Assembly (NCBI GenBank): GCA_017893485.1
Contig: CM030368.1
Location: 172,177,004-172,241,003 of the forward strand
Length of the DNA stretch: 64,000 bases
Origin: Hemerocallis citrina
Lineage: Eukaryota > Streptophyta > Magnoliopsida > Asparagales > Asphodelaceae
Direction of reading: 5' to 3'
Position numbers and translations under genes: made by a program. The first letter of the stretch is position 1. Every line of letters begins with the position of its first letter. The notes beneath the pieces were generated by a model. That model was not told the origin of the DNA. It did no database searches and was given only the letters and a program-made list of their open reading frames with translations. This document shows positions 1 to 11,706 of the stretch, piece after piece.

Positions 1-217
1 TTTTAGTTAGGCTTGAGAGAGGGTCGTGGTGAGAATTGTAATATTCTTGTATCTTCTCTACTTAAAATAATATCTCAGTTCTTCCTCCCCCGGATTAAAG
101 CAAAAGCCCCAACCGGACAATTCTTGTGTGCTTTGTGTGATTGGAGCGATCTAGTTTTGCTTGGTGGTTTGTGTTGATTATGTCAAAGACTCGATACGAT
201 CCTCAGTTTTCCTAACA
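1..217 (+). repeat. 3' part of the copia 5' LTR
   Basis: This stretch matches positions of about 2180-2393 in the downstream LTR and ends in the same CCTAACA. The primer-binding site follows after one base. Confidence 0.9.
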
Positions 218-218
218 A

Positions 219-231
219 TTAGTATCAGAGC
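219..231 (+). other. Copia primer-binding site (tRNA-iMet type)
   Basis: TTAGTATCAGAGC sits just inside the 5' LTR. It is one base off the usual plant copia site TTGGTATCAGAGC, which pairs with the 3' end of initiator methionine tRNA to prime minus-strand DNA synthesis. Confidence 0.85.
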
Positions 232-269
232 AATCAGGTTCGTGGGTTTGTTCGAGTTCCTTGGAGGAG

Positions 270-1654
270 ATGGCAGATCAAAAGACGAAGATCAAGCGGT
301 TTGACGGATGATCAACTTCAATCTATGGAAGGTGGACATATATGATGTTTTGGTTCTGAAAGACATGCACCTTGCCCTAAAAAAGAAGAAGCCAACCGAC
401 GTGAAGCAGAAGAAGTTGGATGAGATTTGTTTGAAGGCCTTGAGTTTAATCCGGTTGCAATTGGCGAACGAAGTCAAGTGTGATATTCTTGAGGATAAAA
501 GTGCAGCGAGTCTATGGGCGAGATTCAAATCTGACTACTCGGGGTCATCGTTGCTAGATCGGATGTATTGAAAGAGAAAGTTGTATAGGTTCTCAATGAA
601 GGAAGGTACCCATCTTCAAGATCATATTGTGGAGTTCAATAAGGTAATATCTGAATTGAAGGCGATTAACGCTGATAATCTTAGCGAAGAGAATAAAGCT
701 TTCAACTTGATATATTCACTACCAATTTCTTATGATCCCTTGATAACTACCATGCTACACGGGAAGTTATCCAAAGAAATACTTACAGTAGCCGGGGTGA
801 TTAAGGGTCTGAAGGAAGATGAACTGAGAAAGGAGACTCATAAAGGAGAGTCTATTTCTACAGAGTGTTTTGCAATGGATGGTGATACTTCAATTGGAAG
901 GGATGCGGAACACAAGGGTAAGATTCGTTGCCACTACTGTAGAGGAGTTGGGCATTACAAGAGAGACTGTCGCAAGTGGTTGAGTCAGAAGAGTGCTACT
1001 AAAGAAGGTGAACAAGTTCATATAGTCAGCGCAACTGATTCAGGTAAACCAGTTAGGCTTGATGACCCATGTCTTCTTGTTTCAAGTTCTTCAGATGTGG
1101 ATTCAAGTTGGTATCTTGATCCGGGAAGTTCTTCTCATATTTGCTTCAAGAGTGAGATGTTTTCTACTTACAAGTCATCAATTGGCCGTAGTGTGAGGAC
1201 GAGGAGTGGTGAGATATGTGAAGTAGTAGGTGAGGGAACATTTGAATTAGAGATGCCAGATGGTAAAGGATTCACAATCGAAGAGGTCATGCATATTCCT
1301 TCGATACAGCAGAATCTGATATCCTTGGGAACTCTTGATGATCGTGGTTGCAGGTACACAGCTGAAGGTGGAGTTTTGACAATTTAGGATAGTTTTCGTA
1401 AGGTAATAAAGGGTATGAGGGGAATTGGGCAGGGTCAGCACAACCTCTACCAGCTTTGTGGGAGTAGGAATACTCGGTCGGGTGTATGGAAGCCTATTGT
1501 TCCTAAAGCATCATCTAGTAAGCCGTCACTAGAATTACTGAATCGAGACTGCAACGTTCGAATACCGTTGGAAGGTGAAGAGAACCTTAATGTAGGTGGA
1601 GTTCGTGTGGAGGGTGGCACCTCTTTGATTACATCTACAGGGATGTGCCCTTGA
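270..1654 (+). pseudogene. Copia gag-protease-like polyprotein, broken
   Basis: The ATG at 270 opens a short peptide (MADQKTKIKRFDG) typical of copia gag N-termini, then hits TGA; the reading continues one frame over from 308 (NFNLWKVDIYDVL), so there is a small indel near 305. In that frame stop codons occur at 569 (TGA) and 1385 (TAG), and the frame finally ends at 1652. Features in order: a UBN2/gag-like region, a CX2CX4HX4C zinc knuckle (CHYCRGVGHYKRDC, about 917-958), a retropepsin-like motif where the expected D-S-G reads D-P-G (WYLDPGSSSHIC, about 1109), and a pre-integrase-like tail (GQHNLYQL). The usual integrase, RT and RNase H are absent. It cannot make a working polyprotein. Confidence 0.85.
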
Positions 1655-1807
1655 TGGGGGCATACAGCTGGAGGAAAACATGTGCAGGTTTGTTCAACTA
1701 GCAAAAGAAGCCATAGAAATGTGTTGTTTACAAAGCGGAGAAGAAGGTCTAGAAGAGTTTTAATCACACAGGTGTAGATTCATGCGTATGCAATCCAAGG
1801 TGGAGAT

Positions 1808-2393
1808 TGTTGCGTTTTATGTCTTGCATACTTATTTGGTGTGAAGAGAAAATGGTGATACAAGCAGAGGGTTCGAAGCCCACTTCTCGGGTCGATGGTC
1901 TGAGAGTTGATGGATTTTTTGAGTGCAGGTTTGTTGATTCGATTAAAGCCCACTTCTTCTTATGATTAGATCATACGGCTCTAATTGTATGTTTATCTCT
2001 TCAGTATACATTGGATGTATATTGTATCAAGATATCTAAATTAGAATTTTTCTAGATCTATAAATACAATGTAAAAGGCTCCTAGAACGATATGATTCTA
2101 TTGAGTGCCAAATAGAAGAAGAGAGTACTTCATCTAAGAGGGTGAGAGAGTTTCTCCATTGTAAGCAGCAACCAAGTTCCAGTTAGGCTTGAGAGGGGGT
2201 TGTGGTGAGAATTGTAATATTCTTGTATCTTCTCTAGTTGAAATAATATATCGGTTCTTCCTCGCCCAGATTAAGGCGAATGCCCCAACTGGACAATTCT
2301 TGTGTGCTTTGTGTGATTGGTGCGATCTAGTTTTGCTTGGTGGTTTGTATTGATTGTGTCAAAGACTCAACAAGATCCTTAGTTTTCCTAACA
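1808..2393 (+). repeat. Copia 3' LTR (586 bp)
   Basis: It begins TGTTG and ends AACA, directly after the purine tract AAGGTGGAGAT, a common copia polypurine layout. Its last 215 bp match the LTR fragment at the window start. Confidence 0.9.
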
Positions 2394-3227
2394 CTCCTGC
2401 CTTCTTGCCTTCTGTTCTCCTGTGTTTTTCATCAAGCAAATGTGAGAATGTTTGAGAAGGTTCTTGGCTGTAGTATGGGATAAGCTGGGTTTTAACTTAA
2501 ATAGGCTAGGTTTTAATTAGTTTAATTAAGGTTTATATTAAAATGGGTTAGGTTTTAATTAAATTATGAATGAATTTGATTTTAATTTTTTTGGTTGAAT
2601 TTTAAATTAGGTATATATAGTAAGTTTAATTAAGCATGTTTTGTAGGTTATTTCAATATACTATGCAATTAGTTTATCTCTACACTTTTATTTTTAAATT
2701 GTATGCTTATATTGATAATATTCATTTATATATTTTATATGTGCAGATGAGTATTCCAGAAAATAACTATTATACAGATCTTTTAAGCAAGTCAAACACT
2801 GAAGATCAATTTATAGGTGAGAATTATAATCAAAATGGTCAAATTCCATTGAACCCCGTGTTGCTATCTGAAGTCCCCATTGAAGTTGAAGTTCTAATGA
2901 GGCAGCATTCACAACAATTTTTTTACTTTTTTTTTAAGACATAGCTACTGCAGTGGACTTTGAAAAGTATAGAGAAGATTACATCAAACTCGAAGGAGAT
3001 AGAAAGGAATGGCGGGATGAATTATTGAAACACTAAAAAAAAGATTGTTGATATTCAGGAAAATAAGAGGATTTGCGTATAATGAAAATTGACACTTCTA
3101 AAATTGACCATAACCTAGCAATGTATTATGAAGCACGCAAAAACGCAATATTGTTCACCGGAGCAATCAAAATATTTACTATATAGTACTTTGATAATGC
3201 TTGTAAAAGTTATGTATTTTTCATTAA
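2394..3227. other. AT-rich spacer, no gene recognised
   Basis: Between the copia LTR and LINE A. It holds one short open frame (2636-2944, plus strand). Its later part, after a pyrimidine-AG at about 2747, encodes a polar peptide (MSIPENNYYTDLLSKSN) that looks more protein-like than its hydrophobic start, so it could be an exon scrap of an old transposon or gene. I do not recognise it. Confidence 0.4.
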
Positions 3228-3242
3228 ATAAGAACAAGACAT
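3228..3242 (+). repeat. LINE A target-site duplication, left copy
   Basis: ATAAGAACAAGACAT directly precedes the T-run that is the poly(A) tail of the minus-strand LINE. It matches 11436-11450 at 14 of 15 positions. Confidence 0.85.
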
Positions 3243-4539
3243 TTTTTTTTGATAAAGACTATAGAGTCAATGACTCCAGCCAATCATATATAAATAAAAC
3301 AGTAGAGTAACATAAGAACATCAAATTTTACACGGAGTAAAATTAAAAGGATGATAAAAAACATACATAAAAAATATTTACAAAGCAATGAAGCGCATTG
3401 CAGAAAATAGATGAAACCCGCAACAAAAACTCCCCACCCCAAACAGCCGCTCGCAAGCAAGAGCAACGCACCAAACACAAAGGCCATCACCGCCGTGCCC
3501 GACAGAAGGACACCGCAAACACACAATCGCAAACCTGCACACTGGAGCGACCAAGCACCGCAGCGGAGCGATCGACTAGCCGAACGGCGCCAACTAGAGC
3601 GGAGAGCAGGTGAGGCAAAAGTCCAAAACGGCGAAAAAACCCCTGCCAAAAATAGAAGAGCCACACCCCCGGTAACGCAATAAAACCCCACCGTAAAAAC
3701 CAACCAGCACCACAACAGAAGAAGAGAACATGCTAGAAATGAAAAGGATCAGCAAGAGAAAGAGCATCCCGTTACCAACCGGGATAACAATCTGACCCAG
3801 AACAGTTTAGAAAAAGTCACAAAAATGACAAGCTACCGATCTGTCATGAATTAGAGAAAGAAAAGGCAATGAAAAATAAGCCAAGTAGGCAACCATGAAA
3901 CATAAGAAGCAATATAATCCACCATAACAACCCAGAAACAACCTGGGTGATAAAATACGCAAAAAAATAACACAGAAAAAAAAAGACAGCCTACAGTAAA
4001 TAGAGGCAATACTCAATGCAATCGAAAGAAACCAGGCCCAGTAAAGCAGTCGGGACACCCCCGAAAGGACAAAATATGCACCATAACAAACATCGACTCC
4101 CTAAGGAGCTCCCCACCAACACACGCACAAGGAACCAAGAACAAGTCCAGAAAAAAGAAAACAGAGCTACAAACGCCCAAGGCAGCCAAGCGCGGGGAAT
4201 AACATACAGTACTATGGAAACCGAGAAGAGACCATAGGCCTCCACCGAGCAAAGCCAACAGCCGCACCCTAGAGCCAAAAAAGAGCGGCCAAAAAATAAC
4301 CACCAAATGGAAAAAAGCAACACAGAAAGACTGAGGGTGACCCAAAAATGAGGAGCCGCAGTCTACCACTACTAACAATCACAACCAAAAAACCGACCAA
4401 CCAAAATACCCAGAGAGACGAAAGCAAAGGGTCCTAGCTGCACATCAGAGCTACAAACGGGAGACAAAAGAGTAGAACATCAGAAAATAAAAAGTAGTAA
4501 AAATAATAATAGGTGGAGGAATTTAGAAAAGTGATCACC

Positions 4540-7500
4540 TCATCCAGACGATGTAAGTGTAAAGCTACCAGATAAAGTGGCAGTCCAAAATTTAGAAAAG
4601 AAGAGAAAGTCCTCAATAATGCCCTCAATTGGCAAGACGGAGTTAGAAAAAATACGCTTGTTTCGGGCCGACCAAATAACCTAAATGATCGCAATCATGG
4701 AAAGAATCCAAGAGTTGCAAAAATCTTTCCTGAGATGATGATGTTGCCAACAGGACGAGAAATCGATGGGGATAGATGGCGCTTGCCAAGCCCTAACGAC
4801 GATACTCCATAATGGGCGGATAAAGGGGAACTTCAGAAACAGATGATCTGCGTCCTCGTGATGAATGGAACAAAATGCACAAAATTGACCTAAAGCAAAG
4901 TTCCTCTTATTAAGAACCTCTACGGTAAGGAGCTTGTTATTAAGCGCTAGCCAGGCTAAGATTTTTGATTTGAGGGGAGCACAGCTACTCCAAAGCGGCT
5001 TAGCCAATGGAGAGGTAATCCCACCGAAGTTAAGGAAATTGTAAAAAGACTTAACCGAGAAATTACTCGAGGAGGTCCACCTCCATTTGAACTTAACAGA
5101 AGGAAACCATGGGTAATGGTTAATCTCATCGAACAGGTTTGGAGCTGCAGCAAAAGCTGCGGTGACATAACACAAACGAACTGAATTGACCAGAACTTTT
5201 GATTATTGAAAATCACAACATTATCATCCACTAAGGCGGAAGGGTTCGACACTAATTAAAAGAGAGAAGGAAAAGCAGCAGCGAGTTTGATATTACCAAA
5301 CCAAAGATCGATCCAGAATTTGGTCTTGGATCCGACTGCGCACTTGTGGATTAATCCACAATGGAAAGGTTCGGCAACTTTCCACACCCCTTTCCAAAAA
5401 GAAGAAGCTTTACGGGAGAGGGAAGCCGGGAAGTCCCAAATGGGATGACGAGAAAAGCAATTACGGGATATAATTCAGGCCCAGGAAAGGTGATCAAAAT
5501 TAATGAGTCTCCAAACCCATTTGCCCAATAATGCAAGGTTTTGGTGTCTGAGATTCAAGACCCCTAGACCCCCAGCAGCCTTGGAAGTGTAGATGATCTT
5601 CCAGTTGTAGAGATGTGAGCCAGGTTTAAACAAATCCGCACCTGACCAGAAGAAATTTCTTCTGATCCGGTCAACCCTCTTAATCACCCACGAAGGAAGA
5701 TAAAAGAAGGATATCATGTATAAAGGGATCGAAGAAAGGATGGAATTAACAAGAATAAGTCTGACCCCACGCGATAGCTATTTACTGGACCAACGGTTCA
5801 GTCTGGATTCAACTTTTTCGATCATCGGCAACCAATCCGATCTCAGAAGCTTACCCCATCTCATTGGGATTCCAAGATAATGGATGGGAACAGAAGAAGG
5901 ACTACAGTTAAAGAACTGCGCGACTTCCGTTTGGCGGTTATGAGACCCACCCAACCAAATAACGGACTTTAGAAAGTTAATAGCTAATCCGGAGGTACAT
6001 TGAAACACATAAAGGAGAAGTTTAAGATTACGAAGGGACTCCATTGGGTTTAGCAAAGATAATAGTATCATCCGCGTATTGGAGGTTCAACACACCTTGG
6101 AAACTATTAGAACTTCCAAGTCCTTCAATCACATCCGCCTCCCAGGCATTGCACAACAGCTTACTTAAAACATCAGCAACAAGTGCGAATAGGAGAGAGG
6201 AGATTGGGTCACCCTGACGAAGGCCACATTTGCACTTGAATTTGTGGCCTTCCATACCGTTGACCCAAATAGACGAAGTGCCAGCGAAAAGACTGGATTT
6301 AATCCATGCAATCCATTTGGGACCAAAACCACGATGAAAAAGTGTTTCGAAAAGGAAGTCCTAAGCTTTTTGAAAATCTAATTTTAACAGAATCCCCTCT
6401 GAATTGTAACTATGACACTCGGAGATGATTTCTTGGGCTGACGCCACGCTATCAAGGATGAAACGATCTTTAATGAAACCTGATTGCGACGAATCGATTA
6501 AAGGAGAAATCAAAGAACTGTGACGGAAAGAAAGCACTTTCATGATGATCTTAAAGGTCGTGTTGAGAAGGCTAATAGGCCTGAAGTCCGAAACCGAATT
6601 GGCTCCCAAAAATTTGGGAATGAGAACGATATGCGCGTAATTAATCCTATCGAAAGAGAAATTCCCCTGGTGGAGATCAGAGAACATTTGGAAGAGGTCG
6701 TCTTTAAGATAATCCCAAAATGTTGGAAGAAATAGGCAGGGAACCCGTCAGGTCCCAGTGCGGAATTGCTATTTAAGGAGAACACCGCCGACTTAATTTC
6801 TTCTAAAGCGAAGGGGGTTTCCAGACCAGACAGCTCATGCGTGGGCTGACCATATAAATGTATCCAGTCAAGGTGCAACAAATGCTGCTTTTGCGATCCC
6901 AGCAGATCATTAAAGAAACGAAGAAAAGAAGAATGAATATCCGAATCTGAAGTAAATTCGGACTCATTGTCAATGATCGAGGAGATACAGTTGCACCACT
7001 GGCGATGAGAAGCGAAATTGTGAAAGAAAACGATGTTGCCGTCACCCTCTTTAAGCCAGCGAAGGTTGGCCCTCTGAGCCCATTTAATGTGCTCATGGTG
7101 AAGAAATTCTACGTAACCTCTTTTACAAGAGGCCCGTTCAGAACGGAGAGAATCAGAAATCGAACCACTCTCCTCCAATAAATCAATGGATTCAATGGTG
7201 GACAGAAAAACATTCTTAAGAAAACAATCATTGGCTGCTCTCTCTTTATGCCAAATTTTGCTGCCGAATTTGATAACATGAAGTTTAATAAGAATACGCC
7301 CAAGCTCGGAAGAACCCGTAATGGCTGAAAGGTATTCAGTAATGAGGTTGACGAAAGTTTGGTCTTGCAACCAAAATTTCTCAAAACGAAATTTGAAAGT
7401 TTTGGAAAAAAAGAAATTGGAAGACAACATGATAGGCACATGGTCAGAGAAGGGATTGGGCATCACCGAAATGAACGAGTTGGGAAAGAAATTAATCCAA

Positions 7501-8167
7501 TCAAAGGAAACCAAAAAACGGTCGAGTTTATCCATAGACAGAGACAATCTCATGTTGGACCAAGTGAATGCTCTACTGCTGAGAGGTAGATCCTTCAGAT
7601 GGAGCGAACGGATGCAGTCATTAAAATGTGAGGATTCCAATGAATAGACCGATTTTTCTGATCTTTCGTGAGAGAATCTGGTAACATTGAAATCACCACA
7701 AAACAGCCAAATCCGTAAATGTAGTTTTGGAAAGAAGACAGCTCCTCCCAAAACACATCTCGTCGATCCGCGGTGGATGGACCGTACACGGACACAACGG
7801 TGAGGTCACAGTTAAATTCAAGCCAGAAAAGACGAACCACCAGGAAGAAAATTAAACGGTTAATAGAAATAAGGGACAACTTGGACTTTTTAAAGCCAAA
7901 ATGGATACCTCCTCTAGAACCAATGGCGTCAAGAGAGATCCAATTAGAGATAAAAGATCCTCCAATCGAACGAAGGATGGAGGAGGAAGGGAACCAGAAT
8001 TTTGACTCTTGAATAGAAATCATGTCACAATGGGAAGAAGAGATATGCTGGGAAACTGCATGCATCTTCGACCTACTACCCAACCCCCGAATGTTCCTGG
8101 AGATGCTAATCATTGGGGGAACTAGTCTCAAAAGCTCGAGAGATCTCACGACATCTAATAGAGTCAA
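4540..8167 (-). pseudogene. LINE A ORF2: endonuclease / reverse transcriptase, multiply broken
   Basis: ORF2 of L1 elements nicks the target and copies the RNA by target-primed reverse transcription. Seen here in order: EEP endonuclease start (NIRGLGSRSKM, QESKFW, about 8110-8000), the GDFN motif (about 7700) and a catalytic-type SDH (about 7450); RT motifs ALGPDGFPA (about 6750), SQSGFIKDR (about 6480), GLRQGDPISS (about 6220) and the YADD catalytic core (QYADDTIIF, about 6080); then a zf-RVT-like region with C/H pairs (about 4900-4800). The reading jumps frame near 7710 (inside the endonuclease), between 6750 and 6690, near 6070 and again before 5717, and in-frame stops occur near 6361 and 4681. 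The protein cannot be made whole. The upstream start at 8167 is a choice of convenience. Confidence 0.88.
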
Positions 8168-8577
8168 AGTCTACAAAATTATCTTGATCCACTAGGAAGC
8201 CCATTTTCTTAGTAAGGGAGAGCATGTCACGATTAGAAAGTGAATCAAAATGCACCCGGTATAATGAACCCAAGTGGATGTTCCCATTGGAAGAGAAATG
8301 GGGCGGAGCTAAGTCCTGATTCCGGACCTGCGCTGCCAGAGACGCCTATTGGTCCGAATACGAGCACTAGAACGAATCACCGAGAACGATTCTTTTCCTT
8401 CTTTCTTTTTTTAAAAAAAAACAATAGTTTTTTTTATATTATCTTGAATAAACTTTTCCTTTGAGGAGGGATCAAAGGAGAACTGACTAACAGAAAGGGG
8501 AAACTCATCCATAATGACAAACTCCTTTGCAGAGTAGCCTGATAGAGACCGAGATGAAGAAATCTAGGAAGAGGAGC

Positions 8578-10649
8578 TCAAGGAGTTAAGCAAGGATAAG
8601 GGATTGGGGGAGAATCGAGTCTCCCATAACCGGGTAAGTTCAAGAGAGGCAGGGACGGGGTCGGAAACTCGAGCCGAGCACAAAGAAGACAGTAAGAGGA
8701 GATGCCGAAATTGATGTTAAATCTAACCAACAAGGGAGAATAACATTGCAATAATGAAAAGCGCAGGTCAAGGGAAACATGAAAATTAGAAAAAAGTAAT
8801 TGGAATGCCAAAGAAAACAAGGAGTAACGTACCGGCTTGTGCGAGAGGAAGTGATCCAACTCGGCCAGTTCTTCTTCCAAGAGATTGTCTTTATCGATCC
8901 AAGCATCTGATTTCTTGGAAGGGATGGAAGAGGCTTTGCCAGACTTAGAAAATAGAGGAGGACCCGAAGCGGAGGTGTTGTGAGCCGTTGATAAGAACCT
9001 ATCCCAGTCTGAAGCGAAATAGGGATTCACCTCCTACTTAGGCCACTGCTCCGACTTACCACTCAGATGTAGTATATCAGTGGCCGCAACCTGAGAAGTA
9101 GAGTCACAGAAAGATGAAGGCGCAATGGAAGGAGGGTGCGGAGGGGCTTGGGTTGCCATTCAACATAATCAACTTGAGACGAAGGGAGAGATTTAGCCGA
9201 AGCAATGTCTGGATTGATCCAAACAAGGTTATGAGCCTTGGATGGCGGGGTGAAAGTCTTAAAGGGAGTAGCAGGTCCTAAGCGAAAAGAAGGGTTGTTT
9301 TTTCTGGGAGTCACTTTGAGAGGAAGCTTCCATTTAGAAGGAGTAGTAGACTGAGACGAGGTGCCCACGACAAAGGTACTGGGAAAAGGGAGAGAAAGAG
9401 CCTTAGGTTTGGGGGCATGCTGGGACAATTGGAGCTGCAGAATGCCCACCGATAAAGCTATCAAGATAGATGACCGAAATAGCAAAATAGCTATGTGATC
9501 TCTAATAGAGTAGGCCTCAATTCTATCCTTCACAGCAGGGCAATTAAATACTACATCCACTTGAAGACACCCGGAGGCAAGCTTAGCCGAAGATGAAATG
9601 TACTTCAATTCCCCCACACATTTAGACAAATCCGCTACCACCCGATGAGAATCACAAAATGGGGGCATACCCAGTAAAGTGACTTTGACCTCAATGGGAA
9701 TCAGGGGAGGAGGGGAAGGAAAGAGATACCTCCATTTGCGAACCTATAGGTTTATAGTACCAATAGAGAGGGAGGGAATGGACGTTAGAGCTTCCAGGCT
9801 TTTAATAGAAGGGCAATTAATGACCACTTCTCCATTGGAACAACAGTCTATTGCCCAAACCCAGTCTTGCACATTACAGAAATTGCTAAGGAAAGAATCT
9901 AAAGTAGAGTTAGGAACATACCCACCATTGAAAGAAACCACTCCATAGTGCTTGAATCTGCTCATCTTATCAGAGAGTTCAACGGCAGGAAGGAACATCA
10001 CAGTCGCTTGGGCCTTGGCCAAATGCGAAGGGACAGAGACAGGCTCTGAAATAGGGGGAGTCACCGCTGCATTTAAGCGCTGCGATACTGGGGGCGTCAG
10101 GAGAATAGGGGAAGAAGAAGAGACTTTGGGCCTCTTAGGCTTAGGTGCAATCTGATCGGCAAGCTTCGATTGCAGAGAGGGGAAATCGAGAGCTTCGATC
10201 ACTTGGTCGGAGATGGGAATTCCCCTAGGCAAACCTAGGATTTGTTGCAAGGTAAAGCATCTATTGCGAACATGACCCGATTTCAAACAGAAAAGACACT
10301 TCATGTTATTAGTGCAAAAAGCCCTAATATGGCCCGCTTGTAAACAGCGAAAGCAGATGGGGGAATGAGAGGAATGGGAGGAAGAAGAAGACTTAGAAAG
10401 AGAAAAGGAGGTAGAAATGAACGGGTAGCAAAAGGACGCAGGGGAGCTTCGAGGAAGGTTCCGAATAAAGGGCTGGGTCATGTCAGATACCATCACAGAA
10501 GAACCATCCCCGCAGGGGCCCATTACTAAAGAATTCAGAGGAGCCGAAGTAGGGGTCGGCATAATAGAATTTTTTTTAAAAATTGTTTTTGACCACATCC
10601 ACCCAAGAGGAGCCCATAGAGGCCCAGGCCCACTACCAAAACAGTTCAT
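8578..10649 (-). pseudogene. LINE A ORF1: zinc-knuckle nucleic-acid-binding protein, broken
   Basis: ORF1 proteins of L1-type LINEs coat the element RNA. The frame opens at 10649 and has two adjacent CX2CX4HX4C knuckles (CFRCLQAGHIRAFC and CLFCLKSGHVRNRC, about 10360-10260), a Ser/Pro-rich linker and a region resembling the RNA-binding part of plant LINE ORF1. A TAG at 9744-9746 interrupts the frame, which then continues unchanged through 9668-9063; the stop is explained by CAG to TAG. After about 9100 the likely continuation is in another frame (9030-8578, acidic, ending near the endonuclease ORF). The placement of zinc knuckles near the N-terminus, before the globular region, is less usual. 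Confidence 0.75.
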
Positions 10650-11435
10650 AGAGAAGAGAAAGCAGAACGAAGATGAAGCTTAGAGAAAACCGCCGACCAC
10701 TACCGTGGTACCACACACCGGCGGAAATACAGAAAGAGAAGGAGAAGAGCAAATCGAGAAAGGGGAGATAGCTGAGCAAAAATGCTCAGGCGAGGGCCAA
10801 CTTGAAAGAGCAAGAATAATCACCGCCTGAACCACTGCTATCACTCGCAGAAAAGGAAGGAGGAAAACCTCAATCCTAAAATCCTCTGAAAAAAACGTAA
10901 TCGTAAACGAGGCCAAACAAAGAGAGAAGATAGCCAGGAGAAGAGAAATGGTGACTCTTCAAACGGCCGAAAACCCAAATCGCCAAAAGAACAGTGCAAT
11001 CAAAGACCAACAACCCAGAAACTAGAGGAAAAATACTCACAGAGATCAGCACTTTAGTAAAAAAAACACCGGCAACCGAAGGGAGGAGCAGAGGGCGCTG
11101 ACAAACCTCCAACGAAGAGTGGCACTACAATGGGGCACTCTCCAAACGGCAGAGGGAGGACAGGAGGAACCGGCAACCCCACGGCGAGCCGATCTATAAA
11201 TGGGGCATGCAAGAAGGGGGGAGAAGCTCCGATGGAAGGAAAAAGTATATCTGAGGAGCTGGGCCTGGAGGGTAGGCTGAGATGAACAAGGTTAATGAAG
11301 GGAGGGGGAGGAAAAATGGAAGGGGAAGCCAGATCTGGGGTGGAGAGATCGGTAGATCTGAGAAAAAAGTCGCCAAAGAGTCACCAAGAATAATTGCTTC
11401 TAGAATGTTAGAAGGCTTTTTACGTTGCTTCATTT

Positions 11436-11450
11436 ATAAGAACAAGATAT
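11436..11450 (+). repeat. LINE A target-site duplication, right copy
   Basis: ATAAGAACAAGATAT, matching 3228-3242 with one C/T difference. Confidence 0.85.
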
Positions 11451-11602
11451 TTTAAATTATGATTAATAACTTTAATTTGTCAAAATTTGTCGTTAAATAT
11501 GACATTGGTAAAATATGAAGTAATCCTTAAAATGAATTTCATATGAAAAATTAGATTATATGTTTCATTTGGAAAATACTAAAATATTGGATAGCTAATC
11601 AA

Positions 11603-11706
11603 TCATGGTCGAAGATAAAGCATAATGGCTAGCCAAATTCACTAGGTAAAAACAGAATTTGAACAATTTGGCTAGCAATTATGCCTACTATGGTTGGAGA
11701 TGCTCT
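11603..11706. repeat. Short inverted-repeat (MITE-like hairpin)
   Basis: Arms 11621-11639 and 11665-11683 are inverted copies of CATAATNGCTAGCCAAATT with one mismatch, separated by a 25-bp loop. The right arm continues into GGTTGGAGATGCTC, a phrase common at plant MITE ends; the left continuation is only weakly complementary. No clear target duplication was found, so the family is not assigned. Confidence 0.5.

Larger units (their letters stand above)
1..2393 (+). mobile_element. Ty1/copia LTR retrotransposon, gag-only, 5' end outside window
   Basis: The element runs from inside its 5' LTR (1-217) through a tRNA-iMet-type primer-binding site, a broken gag/protease region, a polypurine tract (about 1797-1807) and a complete 3' LTR (1808-2393). 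No integrase, reverse transcriptase or RNase H lies between gag and the 3' LTR, so this is a non-autonomous, internally deleted derivative. The shared 215 bp of the two LTRs differ at roughly 20 positions by eye (about 10%), so the insertion is old. The left target duplication lies outside the window; the right flank starts CTCCT. Confidence 0.9.
3243..11435 (-). mobile_element. LINE A: L1-type non-LTR retrotransposon, near full length, decayed
   Basis: An 8.2-kb minus-strand element bounded by a 15-bp target duplication (one mismatch). The 3' end at left has a poly(A) tail and the characteristic plant L1 terminus (GATAAAGACT... with GAGTCAATGACTC). In transcription order it holds a 5' leader (about 11435-10650), ORF1 with two CCHC knuckles (10649-8578), ORF2 with AP-type endonuclease, reverse transcriptase and a C-terminal zinc region (8167-4540), and about 1.3 kb of 3' UTR. 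The target duplication at the far 5' end suggests that it is not 5' truncated, which is uncommon for plant LINEs. Confidence 0.9.

Noticed and set aside
3284..4378. Several overlapping hydrophobic frames on the minus strand
   Set aside because: They lie in the 3' UTR of LINE A, have skewed composition and no domain.
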